Notes: generated by a model not told the origin, from the letters alone. A stretch of DNA of 64,000 nucleotides from Pseudomonadales bacterium (GCA_024234435.1 JACKOF010000002.1:124001-188000); one strand, 5' to 3'; counted from the first letter of the stretch, positions 8,957-18,822 are shown. A program made the numbers and translations.

Positions 8957-10246
8957 TTATCTGTAGCTGAGAGACCTGCGCGGCGGCTGATTATCACTCT
9001 CCGGTTCCTGCTGCAGGCTTGATGGCGCTATATAAACCCTCAACAATACGGCGATAGCAAGGATATGCCATGGCAAATCAAAGTAGGCCAGACTCAGAAA
9101 AGCACCGCCACTCATGTAAGCGATCAGGCTGACCTGCAGCATTCTCGCCAGTGTATTTTGCCCTTCATACTCGATTTTATTTTTGGTGAACCTGATGACC
9201 TGGCTTAAATATCGCCAGCCTAACGCCAGAACGGTCAGGAACATCAACAGGCCGGGCCATCCATGGTCACCCAGCATGGCAAAGAAAATACTGTGGGCCG
9301 CATGTACATCAGTAGGGTCAGGTGCATACCAGGCAAAAGTTTGTTCCGACCAGGATTCCAGCCCGCCCCCCGTAAAACGGTCATTCGCGACATTGACACT
9401 GTAAAGCCAGGCATTGATCCGGCCCATGGCTGAGTTGTCTTCTTCGTAATTCTCTATGGTACTCATTCGCTCATGCCAGCTCTCAGGCATGAAGTTCCAG
9501 CCAGCAATGGCCAATATGACAATCAAAGCGCCGGAAACAATCTTGGCCTTGCTTTTCAACCAGAAGAAACCACCGACTGCAATGATAGCGATTAATGCAC
9601 CCCTGGACTGCGACCCCACAACCGAGGCGGCGCTGGCCACCATGGCAAAAATCAAACCGTATCTGATCCACTTGTTGCGGGTAACGGTATAGAGGTAATA
9701 CATCAGAGGAATAATCATCAAGGTAGCAACAGCCAGGGCATTATTTTCACTGATATAACTGGTTGACGGCCCATAAACACGGTGCGCCCCCCCTGTTAAT
9801 ACTGTGAAAACGCCGCCTTTAACACTGAAAAAGCCTATCGATAGCACAATTACCCATATCAGCAAGTCCAGCTTTTTCTGACTGCCAAAAAGCACCAGTG
9901 TCAGCAATGTAATAATCTGAATCTTATAGACCTTGATAAGCTGCTCGTAGGCCACATCCGGTAACAGGGCAAAAACCGTGGTGACAATCATCCACGCTAA
10001 CAGCAGCAACCAGGTAACGGTTAAGCCATTCACAGGAAATGGCTTTCTCTCCTTGCTGAAAAACAGGCTGACAAGCAGTGTGGCAGCAACAATCTGGGCA
10101 AAGGGCATGCTGTAGGCAAATCCCCAGGTCAGCCGGTGCGGATTCATATAGCTGAGCCATGACCACACCAGAACCCCGATATAGGCATTGCGCAGAATAA
10201 ACGGCAGACTGCCGAATACCATTAATGTAACGATTATATCGCGCAT
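8957..10246 (-). CDS. Exosortase-A-associated O-glycosylation ligase / O-antigen-ligase-like polymerase
   Basis: A 429-residue polytopic membrane protein. The opening segment (MRDIIVTLMVFGSLPF, then AYIGVLVWSWLSYMNPHRL) is characteristic of the exosortase-A-system O-ligase subfamily (TIGR03097 type), and the large periplasmic loop contains the WaaL/Wzy-like SMGRINAW-type stretch (NSAMGRINAWLYS) and HAAHSIFFAMLGDHGWPG. In related systems it polymerises repeat units or transfers glycans to sorted proteins. It begins 7 bp after the CapK-like ligase ends, inside the long operon. Subfamily assignment is from recognition of these segments, not from a profile search. Confidence 0.9.
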   Translation of the reverse strand: MRDIIVTLMVFGSLPFILRNAYIGVLVWSWLSYMNPHRLTWGFAYSMPFAQIVAATLLVSLFFSKERKPFPVNGLTVTWLLLLAWMIVTTVFALLPDVAYEQLIKVYKIQIITLLTLVLFGSQKKLDLLIWVIVLSIGFFSVKGGVFTVLTGGAHRVYGPSTSYISENNALAVATLMIIPLMYYLYTVTRNKWIRYGLIFAMVASAASVVGSQSRGALIAIIAVGGFFWLKSKAKIVSGALIVILAIAGWNFMPESWHERMSTIENYEEDNSAMGRINAWLYSVNVANDRFTGGGLESWSEQTFAWYAPDPTDVHAAHSIFFAMLGDHGWPGLLMFLTVLALGWRYLSQVIRFTKNKIEYEGQNTLARMLQVSLIAYMSGGAFLSLAYFDLPWHILAIAVLLRVYIAPSSLQQEPESDNQPPRRSLSYR

Positions 10247-10253
10247 CGTTTAG

Positions 10254-11603
10254 TTACCCAGCAACCTTGCTAATCACGTAACGGAACTTACCGGATTTCT
10301 CCGGCATAATTTCATCGGGGTATTCAAACTGTACTAGCACCCTCTCACCCAGACGATCCCTGAAGACTTTTTCAATGGCCTGTTCACTGGCTTCACTGTA
10401 TTCAGAACCCCTCATAATTTCCACCCGCACAAGGTCCAGGCTTTCCTGAGTCACTTTGAAAGAGGCAATACCCGGCAGGTCGCGAAGAATATAAATCAGC
10501 GCCAGACCGTGGATCACAGTGCCATCCTGAGCCACGACAAAATCCGTTGAACGCCCCTGAATCTCCTTGAGCACAGGCAGCCCACGACCACAGGAACAGC
10601 GCTCATCGCTTAGTACACCCACGTCTCCGGTGCGGTAACGGACAAAAGGAAAATCCCGGGTTGCCAGGTGGGTGACGACAATTTCTCCCGACTCGCCAAC
10701 CGGCACGGGATTGCCGTTGCTATCCATGATCTCAACAACGATATCCTCTGACGTGATATGCATGCTGCCCGCCGGACACTGATGCGCGATAAACCCGGCA
10801 TCACGGCCACCGTAACCATTGGCTACAGGGCAGCCGAAGACCTGTTCAATTTTCTCGCGTTGATGATCATAGAGCTTTTCCGACGTCACAAAAGCCACCT
10901 TGATACCCAGCGCATTCAATTTTATATCGCGCTTCACGGCGTGCTCTGCAATATGCGCCAATGCCGATGGATAACCAAAAAGCATCTTCGGCCTCACCTG
11001 CCTGATTGTTGATACAAAACCATCCAGTTTTGCCGATGACATTTCAAAAGCTGGCAGCAGCCGGGTTCTGAACAGTTTGTCACGAAGCTGACGGACCCGA
11101 TCCTGAGCACCCAGTTCAATTGGAGAGCCCCACACAACGATCTCCGGATCGCCCAGGTCCACGCCCCACCAGCGCGTGGCACGCCATTTCGCAGCCACAT
11201 CATGGCTTACCCGTTTTGAGCCAATATAAAAAATCAGCGGCTCACCACTAGAACCACCGGTGTTAAAACGTGACAGACCAACCGCATCATCAGCTTTTAA
11301 CTGCTCGCTATACTGACGGATTTCAGGTTTGCCGGTTAACGGCAATTTTTGAATATCGGCAATCTGATTAACGGCTTCAGGATCGAATCCGGTTTTTTCA
11401 AACAGGGTTCGATAATAAGCAACATGGCGTCCAATATCCGTCAGGAACGCTTTCAAGTTAGCCAACTGCAATGCCTGAAGCTGCTCAGGTGATTGCCACT
11501 GACTGGCCTCCATTTGCTGATGCACGGCTACAGTTGTGTGCTTCTTCAGTTTCTCATGGATGGGGAACAGGCAACCTGCAACCAGTTTTGTGTAAAAACT
11601 CAT
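10254..11603 (-). CDS. CapK/PaaK-like AMP-dependent ligase
   Basis: A 449-residue protein of the phenylacetate-CoA-ligase/CapK branch of adenylate-forming enzymes. The nucleotide-binding loop is FNTGGSSGEPLIFY, followed by NGYGGRDAGF, VTHLATRDFPFVRYRTGDVG and a CSCGRG metal-binding-like motif typical of PaaK relatives. CapK homologues occur in many capsule and exosortase-A loci; the substrate is unknown. Its ATG overlaps the stop of the upstream glycosyltransferase as ATGA, so the two are translationally coupled. Confidence 0.9.
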   Translation of the reverse strand: MSFYTKLVAGCLFPIHEKLKKHTTVAVHQQMEASQWQSPEQLQALQLANLKAFLTDIGRHVAYYRTLFEKTGFDPEAVNQIADIQKLPLTGKPEIRQYSEQLKADDAVGLSRFNTGGSSGEPLIFYIGSKRVSHDVAAKWRATRWWGVDLGDPEIVVWGSPIELGAQDRVRQLRDKLFRTRLLPAFEMSSAKLDGFVSTIRQVRPKMLFGYPSALAHIAEHAVKRDIKLNALGIKVAFVTSEKLYDHQREKIEQVFGCPVANGYGGRDAGFIAHQCPAGSMHITSEDIVVEIMDSNGNPVPVGESGEIVVTHLATRDFPFVRYRTGDVGVLSDERCSCGRGLPVLKEIQGRSTDFVVAQDGTVIHGLALIYILRDLPGIASFKVTQESLDLVRVEIMRGSEYSEASEQAIEKVFRDRLGERVLVQFEYPDEIMPEKSGKFRYVISKVAG

Positions 11604-12682
11604 GCGCTCACCCTCTGGCTCTCATACATATTCAGCCACTGTTGTTTTACTCTGGGCCAGGCGTAAGGTTGCACGGCAGACAGTCCGTTAGTGACCAGTT
11701 TCTGCCGCAGCCCGGGGTCTTCAAATAACCGAACCATTTGCCGGGCCATGCCTGCCGAATCACCTGCCGGCACCATCAGTGCCGTTGCCTCGTGCTCAAC
11801 AATGAACGGAATACCACCCACATCGGTAGTAATGACGGGCACGCCACACGCCAGAGATTCCAACACAGAATTGGGCATATTATCCACCGTGGTGGGGTTT
11901 AGCATTGCATCAGCGGAATGGTAAAACTCAACAATTTCTCGGGCATCCAGCCTCCCGACAAAAAAGACCTTACCCTCCAGCCCCTGCTTCTTGACCAGCT
12001 GCTCCAGCTGCCGTTGTTGTGGTCCTGACCCGGCTATGTGCAGCTCAATATCAGGAATATCTTTGCGGGCCATAGCAAAGGCTTCAATCGCCGTTTCGAT
12101 ACCATAAATCGCTTCAAGGTTGCGGGTGATAATCAGTTTAAGGGCCGGTTTTTCAGCCAGCCGATCCACGGGTTTAAAGCGTTCCAGATTGATAATATTG
12201 GGGATAACCTGCACCTCCACACCAAAACCTGAAAACACTTGCTGCAAATAAGCGGAAGGCACCACAATTTTTGCGGCTCTTTTCAATGTCGGCTTCACCC
12301 GGGAAAACGACAGTGAAAAATACGCTTGTGCTTCACCACCCCGGTAATTCACGATCACCGGTGTTTTTCTAAACCAGCCTGCCCAAATGACCGGCGCTGA
12401 GAACAATTGCCATGACCAACCAGAGTTGGCCATTAAATGAATAACATCTACCTTCCCGGCAAGCCTCCACACGTCCCATAGATAAGGCAACAACCGGAAA
12501 AGCGCCCGAATTCCTTTGAGTTTTGCGACCACAGAAGGGCTGTAAGGTTTATTATTTTGCACAAGGGTGACATCAATACCCTCGGCAGACATCAAATCAC
12601 TCAACTGACGCGTCTGCGTGGCCATGCCTCCCGCCGGTGGAGGCAGTGGGCCGACAATTCCCAGGGTGCCGGAAAAACTCAT
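11600..12682 (-). CDS. Glycosyltransferase, GT4-like
   Basis: About 360 residues. GT-B fold: the N-terminal GIVGPLPPPAGGMATQTRQL loop binds the acceptor side, and ESLACGVPVITTDVGGIPFIV near residues 280-300 is the GT4 donor-binding E-x7-E region. The ATG at 12682 overlaps the upstream stop codon as ATGA; a GTG at 12688 is possible but less economical. It is one of five GT4-like enzymes in this operon that would build the repeat unit on the undecaprenyl carrier. The sugar and linkage cannot be deduced. Confidence 0.88.
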   Translation of the reverse strand: MSFSGTLGIVGPLPPPAGGMATQTRQLSDLMSAEGIDVTLVQNNKPYSPSVVAKLKGIRALFRLLPYLWDVWRLAGKVDVIHLMANSGWSWQLFSAPVIWAGWFRKTPVIVNYRGGEAQAYFSLSFSRVKPTLKRAAKIVVPSAYLQQVFSGFGVEVQVIPNIINLERFKPVDRLAEKPALKLIITRNLEAIYGIETAIEAFAMARKDIPDIELHIAGSGPQQRQLEQLVKKQGLEGKVFFVGRLDAREIVEFYHSADAMLNPTTVDNMPNSVLESLACGVPVITTDVGGIPFIVEHEATALMVPAGDSAGMARQMVRLFEDPGLRQKLVTNGLSAVQPYAWPRVKQQWLNMYESQRVSA

Positions 12683-13884
12683 TTGCACAGACCACCGTAA
12701 ACCTGCTGATAGCGACTCACACTGTTACGCCAGTTACGTTCATTTTCCACATAACTGCGACCCGCTTTTCGCATTTCAGGCCAGCCGTCCCGGCATTGCA
12801 GCATATCAGCAACAGACTTCGCTAGAGAGCGCGCACAATCAGCCTTGAAGAGTCTGCCATTGCTGCCGTCACGTATCAGCTCATGATGCCCACCCACATC
12901 AGAGGCCAGCACCAGCTTGCCTTGTGCCATGGCTTCCAGGGGTTTAAGCGGCGTGACCAGATCGGTCAACCTCATGGATAATCGCGGGTAGATAAAAATA
13001 TCCACCAGATTGTAATAATCCTGCACTTCTGTGTGAGGCACCCGCCCGGTCATGACCACATAATCCTGAAGACCAAGTTGGTCTATTTTCTGCTTAATCA
13101 GTGATTCCTGCGGCCCGCCACCCACCAGTAGCAGACGAATGTTCCGGTTGGCAGTGACCATTTCCGGCAAGGCATCCAGTAACAGCGGAATCCCTTCGTA
13201 GGCGTAAAACGAGCCAATAAAACCGAGCACCGTTTTATTGACCAGACCCAGCTGTTCGAGCAACGTTGGATCAGCTTCTGCGCCAACACTGAAGTGCTCA
13301 ATATCAACAGCATTCGGAATCACCGTTACTTTGCTCTCAAGCAACCCGCGCTGAACAATATCCTTACGCAGCCCTTCACAAATGGTGGTAACCGCGTCTG
13401 CCTGTTTAAACACCCGCGTCTCAAGAGCGCGCGTCAATTTGTAGCGAAGACCAAATTCCTTGCTGGTGCCATGATCAACTGCCGCGTCTTCCCAGAAGGC
13501 GCGGCACTCGTAAACTACCGGCACACCAAACTTGCGTCCGGCTTTTAAGGCCGCCAGCCCATTCAGCGCGGGAGAATGGGCGTGGAGAATGTCCGGCTGT
13601 TCTTTCCTGATAACCTCTTCAATACGGTTAGCCAGCGTTTGTACAACATGCCACTGATTCAGAATCGGCATTGTTGATAAGGGTGATGAACTGCCGGGAG
13701 TGCGATAAAAATGCAAACCATCCACATCCTCCTCCAGCGCAGTGATATCGGCCTTGTGTTTAAGCCCTGTCACATGAACCGTTTGCCAGCCGAGTTCGCG
13801 CTGGTGGCGCAGAATATTACGCGTCCGGAAGGTATAACCGCTTTGCAGGGGAATGGAGTGATCGAGTATATGAAGAATTTTCAT
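12679..13884 (-). CDS. Exosortase-A-associated glycosyltransferase (Daro_2409 type)
   Basis: A 401-residue GT4 enzyme. The start (MKILHILDHSIPLQSGYTFR) and SILRHQRELGW-like segment are typical of the exosortase-A-associated family TIGR04063. The donor-binding region is LEAMAQGKLVLASDVGGHHELI. It overlaps the next glycosyltransferase by 4 bp. Upstream lies a 130-bp gap holding a palindromic repeat, which could separate transcription units or simply be tolerated there. Function: addition of one sugar to the growing lipid-linked exopolysaccharide unit (family knowledge). Confidence 0.9.
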   Translation of the reverse strand: MKILHILDHSIPLQSGYTFRTRNILRHQRELGWQTVHVTGLKHKADITALEEDVDGLHFYRTPGSSSPLSTMPILNQWHVVQTLANRIEEVIRKEQPDILHAHSPALNGLAALKAGRKFGVPVVYECRAFWEDAAVDHGTSKEFGLRYKLTRALETRVFKQADAVTTICEGLRKDIVQRGLLESKVTVIPNAVDIEHFSVGAEADPTLLEQLGLVNKTVLGFIGSFYAYEGIPLLLDALPEMVTANRNIRLLLVGGGPQESLIKQKIDQLGLQDYVVMTGRVPHTEVQDYYNLVDIFIYPRLSMRLTDLVTPLKPLEAMAQGKLVLASDVGGHHELIRDGSNGRLFKADCARSLAKSVADMLQCRDGWPEMRKAGRSYVENERNWRNSVSRYQQVYGGLCK

Positions 13885-13923
13885 TCTGTGGTCATCTGCT
13901 GTTGTTCTTTTTGCTTGTTGTTA

Positions 13924-14004
13924 TTGGATTGCCGTGCCTTCGGCTCGCAATGACGCTGCAGGTAATACCTTGCTGTCATTACGAGCCAAGGGCGAAGTAA
14001 TCCA
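13924..14004. repeat. Palindromic interspersed repeat (about 30-bp arms)
   Basis: Left arm 13924-13954 and right arm 13975-14004 are imperfect inverted copies sharing TGGATT.C, CCTT.GGCTCG and AATGAC, with a 20-nt spacer. The outer ATTGC / inner CGCAATGAC pattern is that of a widespread small intergenic palindromic repeat in bacteria. It sits in the largest gap of this part of the operon, between the asparagine-synthase-like gene and the next glycosyltransferase. Confidence 0.7.
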
Positions 14005-14014
14005 GCAAGCAACA

Positions 14015-15934
14015 TTACGGGCTAATCTCAAAATGATCGCCTCTGGTGGTCGCCTCAAACATTAGCAGCGACCAAAGCACTGCACTGTGATCACGTACAC
14101 CCGACTGATGCTGGCTGACCAGTTTCTCCAGGTACTGCTGGTTAAACAGCCCTGTTTTAGCCAATCCGCCTTCTACAATTCGTGTACGCAAACGCTCTTT
14201 GAGCGGCCCCCTGAACCAATTGGCCAGCGGCACACCGAAACCCATCTTGGGGCGATATAACACATCGTTTGGCAGGAGGGGTTCCAGCGCTTTTTTGAAT
14301 ATGTACTTGCCCTCCTGCCCTTTCAGCTTGAAGCTGGCAGGTAAGCCTGACACCCACTCGACAAACTTGTGATCGAGCAATGGCACTCTCACCTCAAGGG
14401 AGTGAGCCATACTTGCACGATCCACCTTGGTGAGAATATCCCCTACCAGATAGGTTTTCATATCAATGTATTGGATCAGCGACATCGGGTCTTTGGTCGG
14501 CGACTTTTCCGCATAGCGATTGAAGGTGTTCACCGCATTGTAGCCTTGCAATTTCTGCTTCAAACCCGGACTGAACAGCTGCTCCCGCTGCTCATCTTTT
14601 GCCAGGGAAACCGAGTGCATATAAGCTTCTACCGAATTTCTGGCCAACGACTGAAATGTACTCTTCGCTCGCAGAAACTTCGGCGCCCAATCCATTTTCG
14701 GGTACACCTTGCCCAGGAAACCGAACACAATGCGACGCAACCAGAGCGGCAACCTTGATCGCAGCTTCTCTTCGTTCATGTGCCAGCGGTAACGCCGGTA
14801 CCCGGCAAAATTTTCATCACCACCATCACCGGACAAGGCTACCGTCACCCGCTTTTTGGCCAACTGGCAAACACGATAGGTGGGAATGGCTGAACTGTCT
14901 GCATAGGGTTCATCATAAAGATCTGCCAGCTGGTCAATCAAATCAAAATCATCGCTGCCGACAGTTTCTTCAAAGTGATTGGTTTTGTAGCGTTCGGCCA
15001 CCTGTGTAGCAAATTCTGTTTCATTAAACTGCTTGACGTCAAAGCCAATCGCACAGGTGTTGACCGGATCATCCTGAAGCTGCGCCATCATCGCCACTAC
15101 CGCGCTGGAATCTACACCTCCGGAGAGGAATGCACCCAGCGGCACTTCGGCCACCATGCGGATATCAACCGCTTCTTTCAGTTTTTTCAGTAATTCGTCC
15201 TGCAGTGCCTGCTCAGAGGTGAGCTCCGAGAGTGCAAAGGGAATATCCCAGTATTCTCTGGTTGCAGCCACGACATTGCCCGGTACGGGTTCACCACGAG
15301 TCAGTAACAGGGTATGACCTGGCGGCAACTTATAAACACGGTTATAGATCGTTGCCGGTTCGGGTATATAACCAAGGGCAAAATAATCTTCCACTGCCTG
15401 GGGGTTTAATTCTCTTGGCAGATCCGGGTGTGCTTTCAACACTTTCAGCTCGGAGCCGAAGATCAGTTGATTGTCGGGCAAAAGTGAATAGAACAGTGGC
15501 TTGACACCCAGCCGGTCACGGGCCAGAAAAATTGACTGTTTTTGCTGATCATAAATAGCGAAGGCAAACATGCCTCGGAAGTGGTGCACGCACTCTTCAC
15601 CCCACTCCTGCCACGCATAGACAATCACCTCGGTGTCACAGTGTGTTTTAAAGTGGTATCCCTTCTGCTTCAATTCCTCAGAAAGCGCCTTGAAGTTATA
15701 GATTTCACCGTTGTAAACCACGCAGATATTTCTATCTTCGCTAAACATCGGTTGCTGGCCGGAAGACAGGTCGATAATAGACAGGCGACGGTGTGCAAGT
15801 GCCACGCCCAGTTCAAGGTGTAATCCTCCCTCATCGGGACCGCGGTGAAACTGGGTCTGGTTCATTGCCGAAATCAGCTCGGCATCCATATCCCGCTTTC
15901 CAGAAAGATCAAAAATTCCTGCTATACCGCACAC
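14015..15934 (-). CDS. Asparagine synthase-like amidotransferase, exosortase-A associated
   Basis: A 639-residue protein. GTG at 15934 is the start because the second residue must be the N-terminal nucleophile cysteine of the class II glutaminase (MCGIAGIFD). The glutaminase domain occupies about residues 1-200 (HRGPDEGG, YNGEIYNF), followed by the synthetase domain with the PP-loop SGGVDSS and ALSGDGGDENFAGYRRY. This length and composition match the amidotransferase regularly found with XrtA (TIGR03108 type). It probably amidates a carboxylated sugar or other intermediate of the polymer; the uronic-acid genes at 33.8-36.2 kb would supply such carboxylates, which is inference. Confidence 0.92.
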   Translation of the reverse strand: MCGIAGIFDLSGKRDMDAELISAMNQTQFHRGPDEGGLHLELGVALAHRRLSIIDLSSGQQPMFSEDRNICVVYNGEIYNFKALSEELKQKGYHFKTHCDTEVIVYAWQEWGEECVHHFRGMFAFAIYDQQKQSIFLARDRLGVKPLFYSLLPDNQLIFGSELKVLKAHPDLPRELNPQAVEDYFALGYIPEPATIYNRVYKLPPGHTLLLTRGEPVPGNVVAATREYWDIPFALSELTSEQALQDELLKKLKEAVDIRMVAEVPLGAFLSGGVDSSAVVAMMAQLQDDPVNTCAIGFDVKQFNETEFATQVAERYKTNHFEETVGSDDFDLIDQLADLYDEPYADSSAIPTYRVCQLAKKRVTVALSGDGGDENFAGYRRYRWHMNEEKLRSRLPLWLRRIVFGFLGKVYPKMDWAPKFLRAKSTFQSLARNSVEAYMHSVSLAKDEQREQLFSPGLKQKLQGYNAVNTFNRYAEKSPTKDPMSLIQYIDMKTYLVGDILTKVDRASMAHSLEVRVPLLDHKFVEWVSGLPASFKLKGQEGKYIFKKALEPLLPNDVLYRPKMGFGVPLANWFRGPLKERLRTRIVEGGLAKTGLFNQQYLEKLVSQHQSGVRDHSAVLWSLLMFEATTRGDHFEISP

Positions 15935-16017
15935 AGTCTTACATTCCTTCTATAACGTTGTTTAAATCATCATTCATAGGCACCATTGAGCTGGCCCCGC
16001 AAACCAGACGAGAGCCC

Positions 16018-16072
16018 TGGTTGCGCAATGACAAAACTGTGTCACCGCGAACCTGAAAGATGCAGCAATCCA
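16018..16072. repeat. Degenerate copy of the palindromic repeat
   Basis: GCGCAATGAC followed by GTCACCGCGA and ending GCAATCCA repeats the end sequences of the element at 13924-14004 in the same palindromic order, with shorter and less perfect arms. It lies between two glycosyl-transfer genes of the operon. A further single arm (TCGCAATGAC) is visible near 20093. Confidence 0.4.
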
Positions 16073-16078
16073 ATAAAA

Positions 16079-17239
16079 TCATTTCTTGCGCTCTGTCTGT
16101 AGCACTTCGTCATAAACTGCGAGGTACTGTGCAACCGTTTTCTGCCAGTTAAATGTTTCGCTGACTTTTTTAAGCCCCTGCTGCCCAAGTCCTTGCCGCA
16201 ACTCCGGTTGCTCAATCAGTTTCAAAAGCGCTTTGGCCAGCTGCTGACTGTCATCCACATCAACCAGCAAGCCATTGACGTCTTCCTCAACCAACTCCGG
16301 ATTACCACCCACTCTGGTAGCAATCACGGGCAAACCGGTCGCCATTGCCTCCAGAACCGTATTGGATACGCCTTCAGCCAGTGAAGGCAATACAAAGATA
16401 TCCATTTGCTGAAGTAGTTGCGGGATATCGGTCCTGTCTCCGGGTAACCAGATAATATCGGACAGGCGAAGGTCAGACACCAGCGTCTTAATCCCGGCAA
16501 GCAGCGGCCCATCCCCCACAAGCATAACCCTTAGCCTGTCGACAAGCTCCGGTTTTGCCTTGAGAACCTGATCAACGGCTAAAATCAACGACCGTTGATT
16601 TTTGACCTCGGCAATTCGGCCAACAGCTCCGATAACAATAGCGTCCCGGGGAAGAAAATTGGCGGGTAACAACGCGGCATTTTTATGCGCAGCAGGCAGA
16701 AATCGCTCGATATCCACACCATTGTAAATCTGTTTCACCTTCTCAGAAGGCACGCCCACAACGGTTTTCAACCACTGGCCCAAATCATGGCTGACGGCTA
16801 TATAGCAGTGAATAAACGGCCTGAATACCTTGCGCAAAAAGTTGTATTTGCGATTACTACCGTCCAGATCGTGGATATCCCGCCCGTGTTCGCCGTGAAT
16901 CCGCCTGACACCCGGCAGAAAGAATGTCAGCGCCTGCATTTCCAGTGATGTCAGATTGCGGGTATGAACGATTACCGGCTTTAACCGCTTCAGGGTTTTC
17001 AGCAGGCGCCAGTACAGTCGAATATCGTGCCCCGGTTTTTTATGCAGCTGAATAATCTCAACGCCAGGAGCGGTAATGCGGCTGGCGAAATCATCTGCAT
17101 CCGTAAGACAGATGATGGCGTGCCGATAGCGCTTTCGAGGTGCCCGGTTAATGATGTTAACCAAACCATTTTCAAGGCCACCTGTACCTAGCGCATAAAT
17201 AATGTGTGCAACCAGAGGCGTCTGACTGTCGCCTTTCAC
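16079..17239 (-). CDS. XrtA-associated glycosyltransferase (TIGR03088 type)
   Basis: A 386-residue GT4 enzyme. AHIIYALGTGGLENGLVNII near the N-terminus and GEHGRDIHDLDGSNRKY are diagnostic of the sugar transferase that sits next to EpsH/XrtA. The donor-binding region is LEAMATGLPVIATRVGGNPELV. Its ATG overlaps the XrtA stop codon as ATGA, so it is translationally coupled to the exosortase. It contributes to assembly of the polymer in the cytoplasm (family knowledge). Confidence 0.92.
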   Translation of the reverse strand: MKGDSQTPLVAHIIYALGTGGLENGLVNIINRAPRKRYRHAIICLTDADDFASRITAPGVEIIQLHKKPGHDIRLYWRLLKTLKRLKPVIVHTRNLTSLEMQALTFFLPGVRRIHGEHGRDIHDLDGSNRKYNFLRKVFRPFIHCYIAVSHDLGQWLKTVVGVPSEKVKQIYNGVDIERFLPAAHKNAALLPANFLPRDAIVIGAVGRIAEVKNQRSLILAVDQVLKAKPELVDRLRVMLVGDGPLLAGIKTLVSDLRLSDIIWLPGDRTDIPQLLQQMDIFVLPSLAEGVSNTVLEAMATGLPVIATRVGGNPELVEEDVNGLLVDVDDSQQLAKALLKLIEQPELRQGLGQQGLKKVSETFNWQKTVAQYLAVYDEVLQTERKK

Positions 17240-18822
17240 CGGGAATTTCCTGCCGTTTTGTCGAGTGCGTATTCCAGAGCTGAAAGTGACTCGGCCAGAA
17301 AACTTGCCAGGGATTGTCCCGCAGCTTCAATTTCCTGATCGAGATCACGGCTTCCATTGATAGGTGTCGCAATAGTAATGATCGCAGCATCGCGGCGACC
17401 ATCAAACAATCTGGCTTTGGCTTCACTGAACTTGGCGGAGTATTTGTCTTTTGCATAATAATCACCAACCCGGTACCAGTGCCAAACCAGCAACTCTTGA
17501 GTCGGCCCCTTCAGGACCAGCTCTGTTATCTGAATAAGCTGGCTGCTAATGGCTACTTCTTTTGTCGTTTGCCCAGCTATTCGCCAGTGGCGAAATTCGC
17601 GAGGATCGAGTCTGTTCTGAACATTCGCAACTTCCTTACCTTGCCGCTGAACAATATATTGCGCAAGGTACAGCCCAACATACCGTTCATCATCCGCAGA
17701 CAGATACGTCTGCACCAGCAGCCGATCTTCGCCCTGGGTTTTGGGTTTCCAGTCCCAGTGAGACCTGCTGTCGGTTTGCCAGCTCTGGAAGCTGGCCGGA
17801 ACAAGCAACGGCTCTTCACTGACAACTGTCGGCTGCTGGTTCAGCGCAAAAGACATCAATGGCCAAATGGCCACCACCCCCAGCACACTGATCACCGCTG
17901 ATGCGATTCGTCCGAAAGAGGCTACTACCAGGGGGCTCGACTCATCGCCCACATCGTCTTTCTCACTGTTTGCTGTCTCGGGATCGCGCCACTTCAAACC
18001 AATAGAGAACAGAATAAACATGACCAGCCCAAAGAAAAGCCAGCCATAAATCAGATGATCAACACCTACTGCGATTGTCATGTCACTGAAATGACCGAGC
18101 ATAACAATCATGAAAGCACGCAGGCCATTTGCAACAATGGGAACCAACACGGAAATGACAATAAAGGTTAACCGCTTTCCAATACTGTTATAGCTCAAAT
18201 AGGCGAATAAACTGCCCAGCGTCACGGATGCGATAATATAACGAACACCACTGCAGGCCTCGACAACCGACCAGTTCCCGCTGGGTAGGGAAATGAACAT
18301 TCCGTCCCGATAAACCGGTATCCCAACCAGCTTGACCAGAGCAACCAACACTGTCGCCGTATATTCCCTCATGGGAGGAATAAGACTCTCACCCATAGGT
18401 ACAGCAAAAAACAGAAAGCCCAGAGGAAACAGTACACGCGCGGTAATCCGGTTGCCCATCACCGTCCAGAAAGACAGCACCAGAATAGCGACAAAGGCCA
18501 ATTGTTGAGCTACCAACACATCCACCAGATCGGCCAGCAGCCATGTCACACCGGCACACAGCAATAAAATCAGCACATAAAAATTAGGGGCAGGCGTCAT
18601 TCTGGCCAGCACTGATCGTCGCTGCCAAAACAACCATATGGAAATGGGCAAAATCAGAAAGCCATGAGTGTAGGTTTCAGACATCACCCAGGTATGAAAC
18701 ATGGAGCTGGCCGTACTGTAAAAAATCGCAGGCATTACCACAACCAGAGCAAGAGAGAGGAATAAAAACAATCTCTCTCTGTCACACTGGCTCGACAATG
18801 CTGTTGATCGATGATCAGTCAT
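17236..18822 (-). CDS. xrtA: Exosortase A with fused EpsI domain
   Basis: A 528-residue protein. The N-terminal 290 residues are a polytopic membrane cysteine transpeptidase; the catalytic residues are visible as Cys190 (EACSGVRY), Arg235 (NGLRAF) and His256 (DHLIYGW). After a charged linker and one more transmembrane helix, the C-terminal 200 residues form a periplasmic EpsI-like domain (DUF3485), a fusion common in XrtA. In related bacteria XrtA cleaves PEP-CTERM proteins at the inner membrane and hands them to the envelope, and is needed for exopolysaccharide or floc formation. No PEP-CTERM protein is encoded in this window, so substrates must lie elsewhere. It is flanked tightly by the two characteristic glycosyltransferases. 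Confidence 0.95.
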   Translation of the reverse strand: MTDHRSTALSSQCDRERLFLFLSLALVVVMPAIFYSTASSMFHTWVMSETYTHGFLILPISIWLFWQRRSVLARMTPAPNFYVLILLLCAGVTWLLADLVDVLVAQQLAFVAILVLSFWTVMGNRITARVLFPLGFLFFAVPMGESLIPPMREYTATVLVALVKLVGIPVYRDGMFISLPSGNWSVVEACSGVRYIIASVTLGSLFAYLSYNSIGKRLTFIVISVLVPIVANGLRAFMIVMLGHFSDMTIAVGVDHLIYGWLFFGLVMFILFSIGLKWRDPETANSEKDDVGDESSPLVVASFGRIASAVISVLGVVAIWPLMSFALNQQPTVVSEEPLLVPASFQSWQTDSRSHWDWKPKTQGEDRLLVQTYLSADDERYVGLYLAQYIVQRQGKEVANVQNRLDPREFRHWRIAGQTTKEVAISSQLIQITELVLKGPTQELLVWHWYRVGDYYAKDKYSAKFSEAKARLFDGRRDAAIITIATPINGSRDLDQEIEAAGQSLASFLAESLSALEYALDKTAGNSR

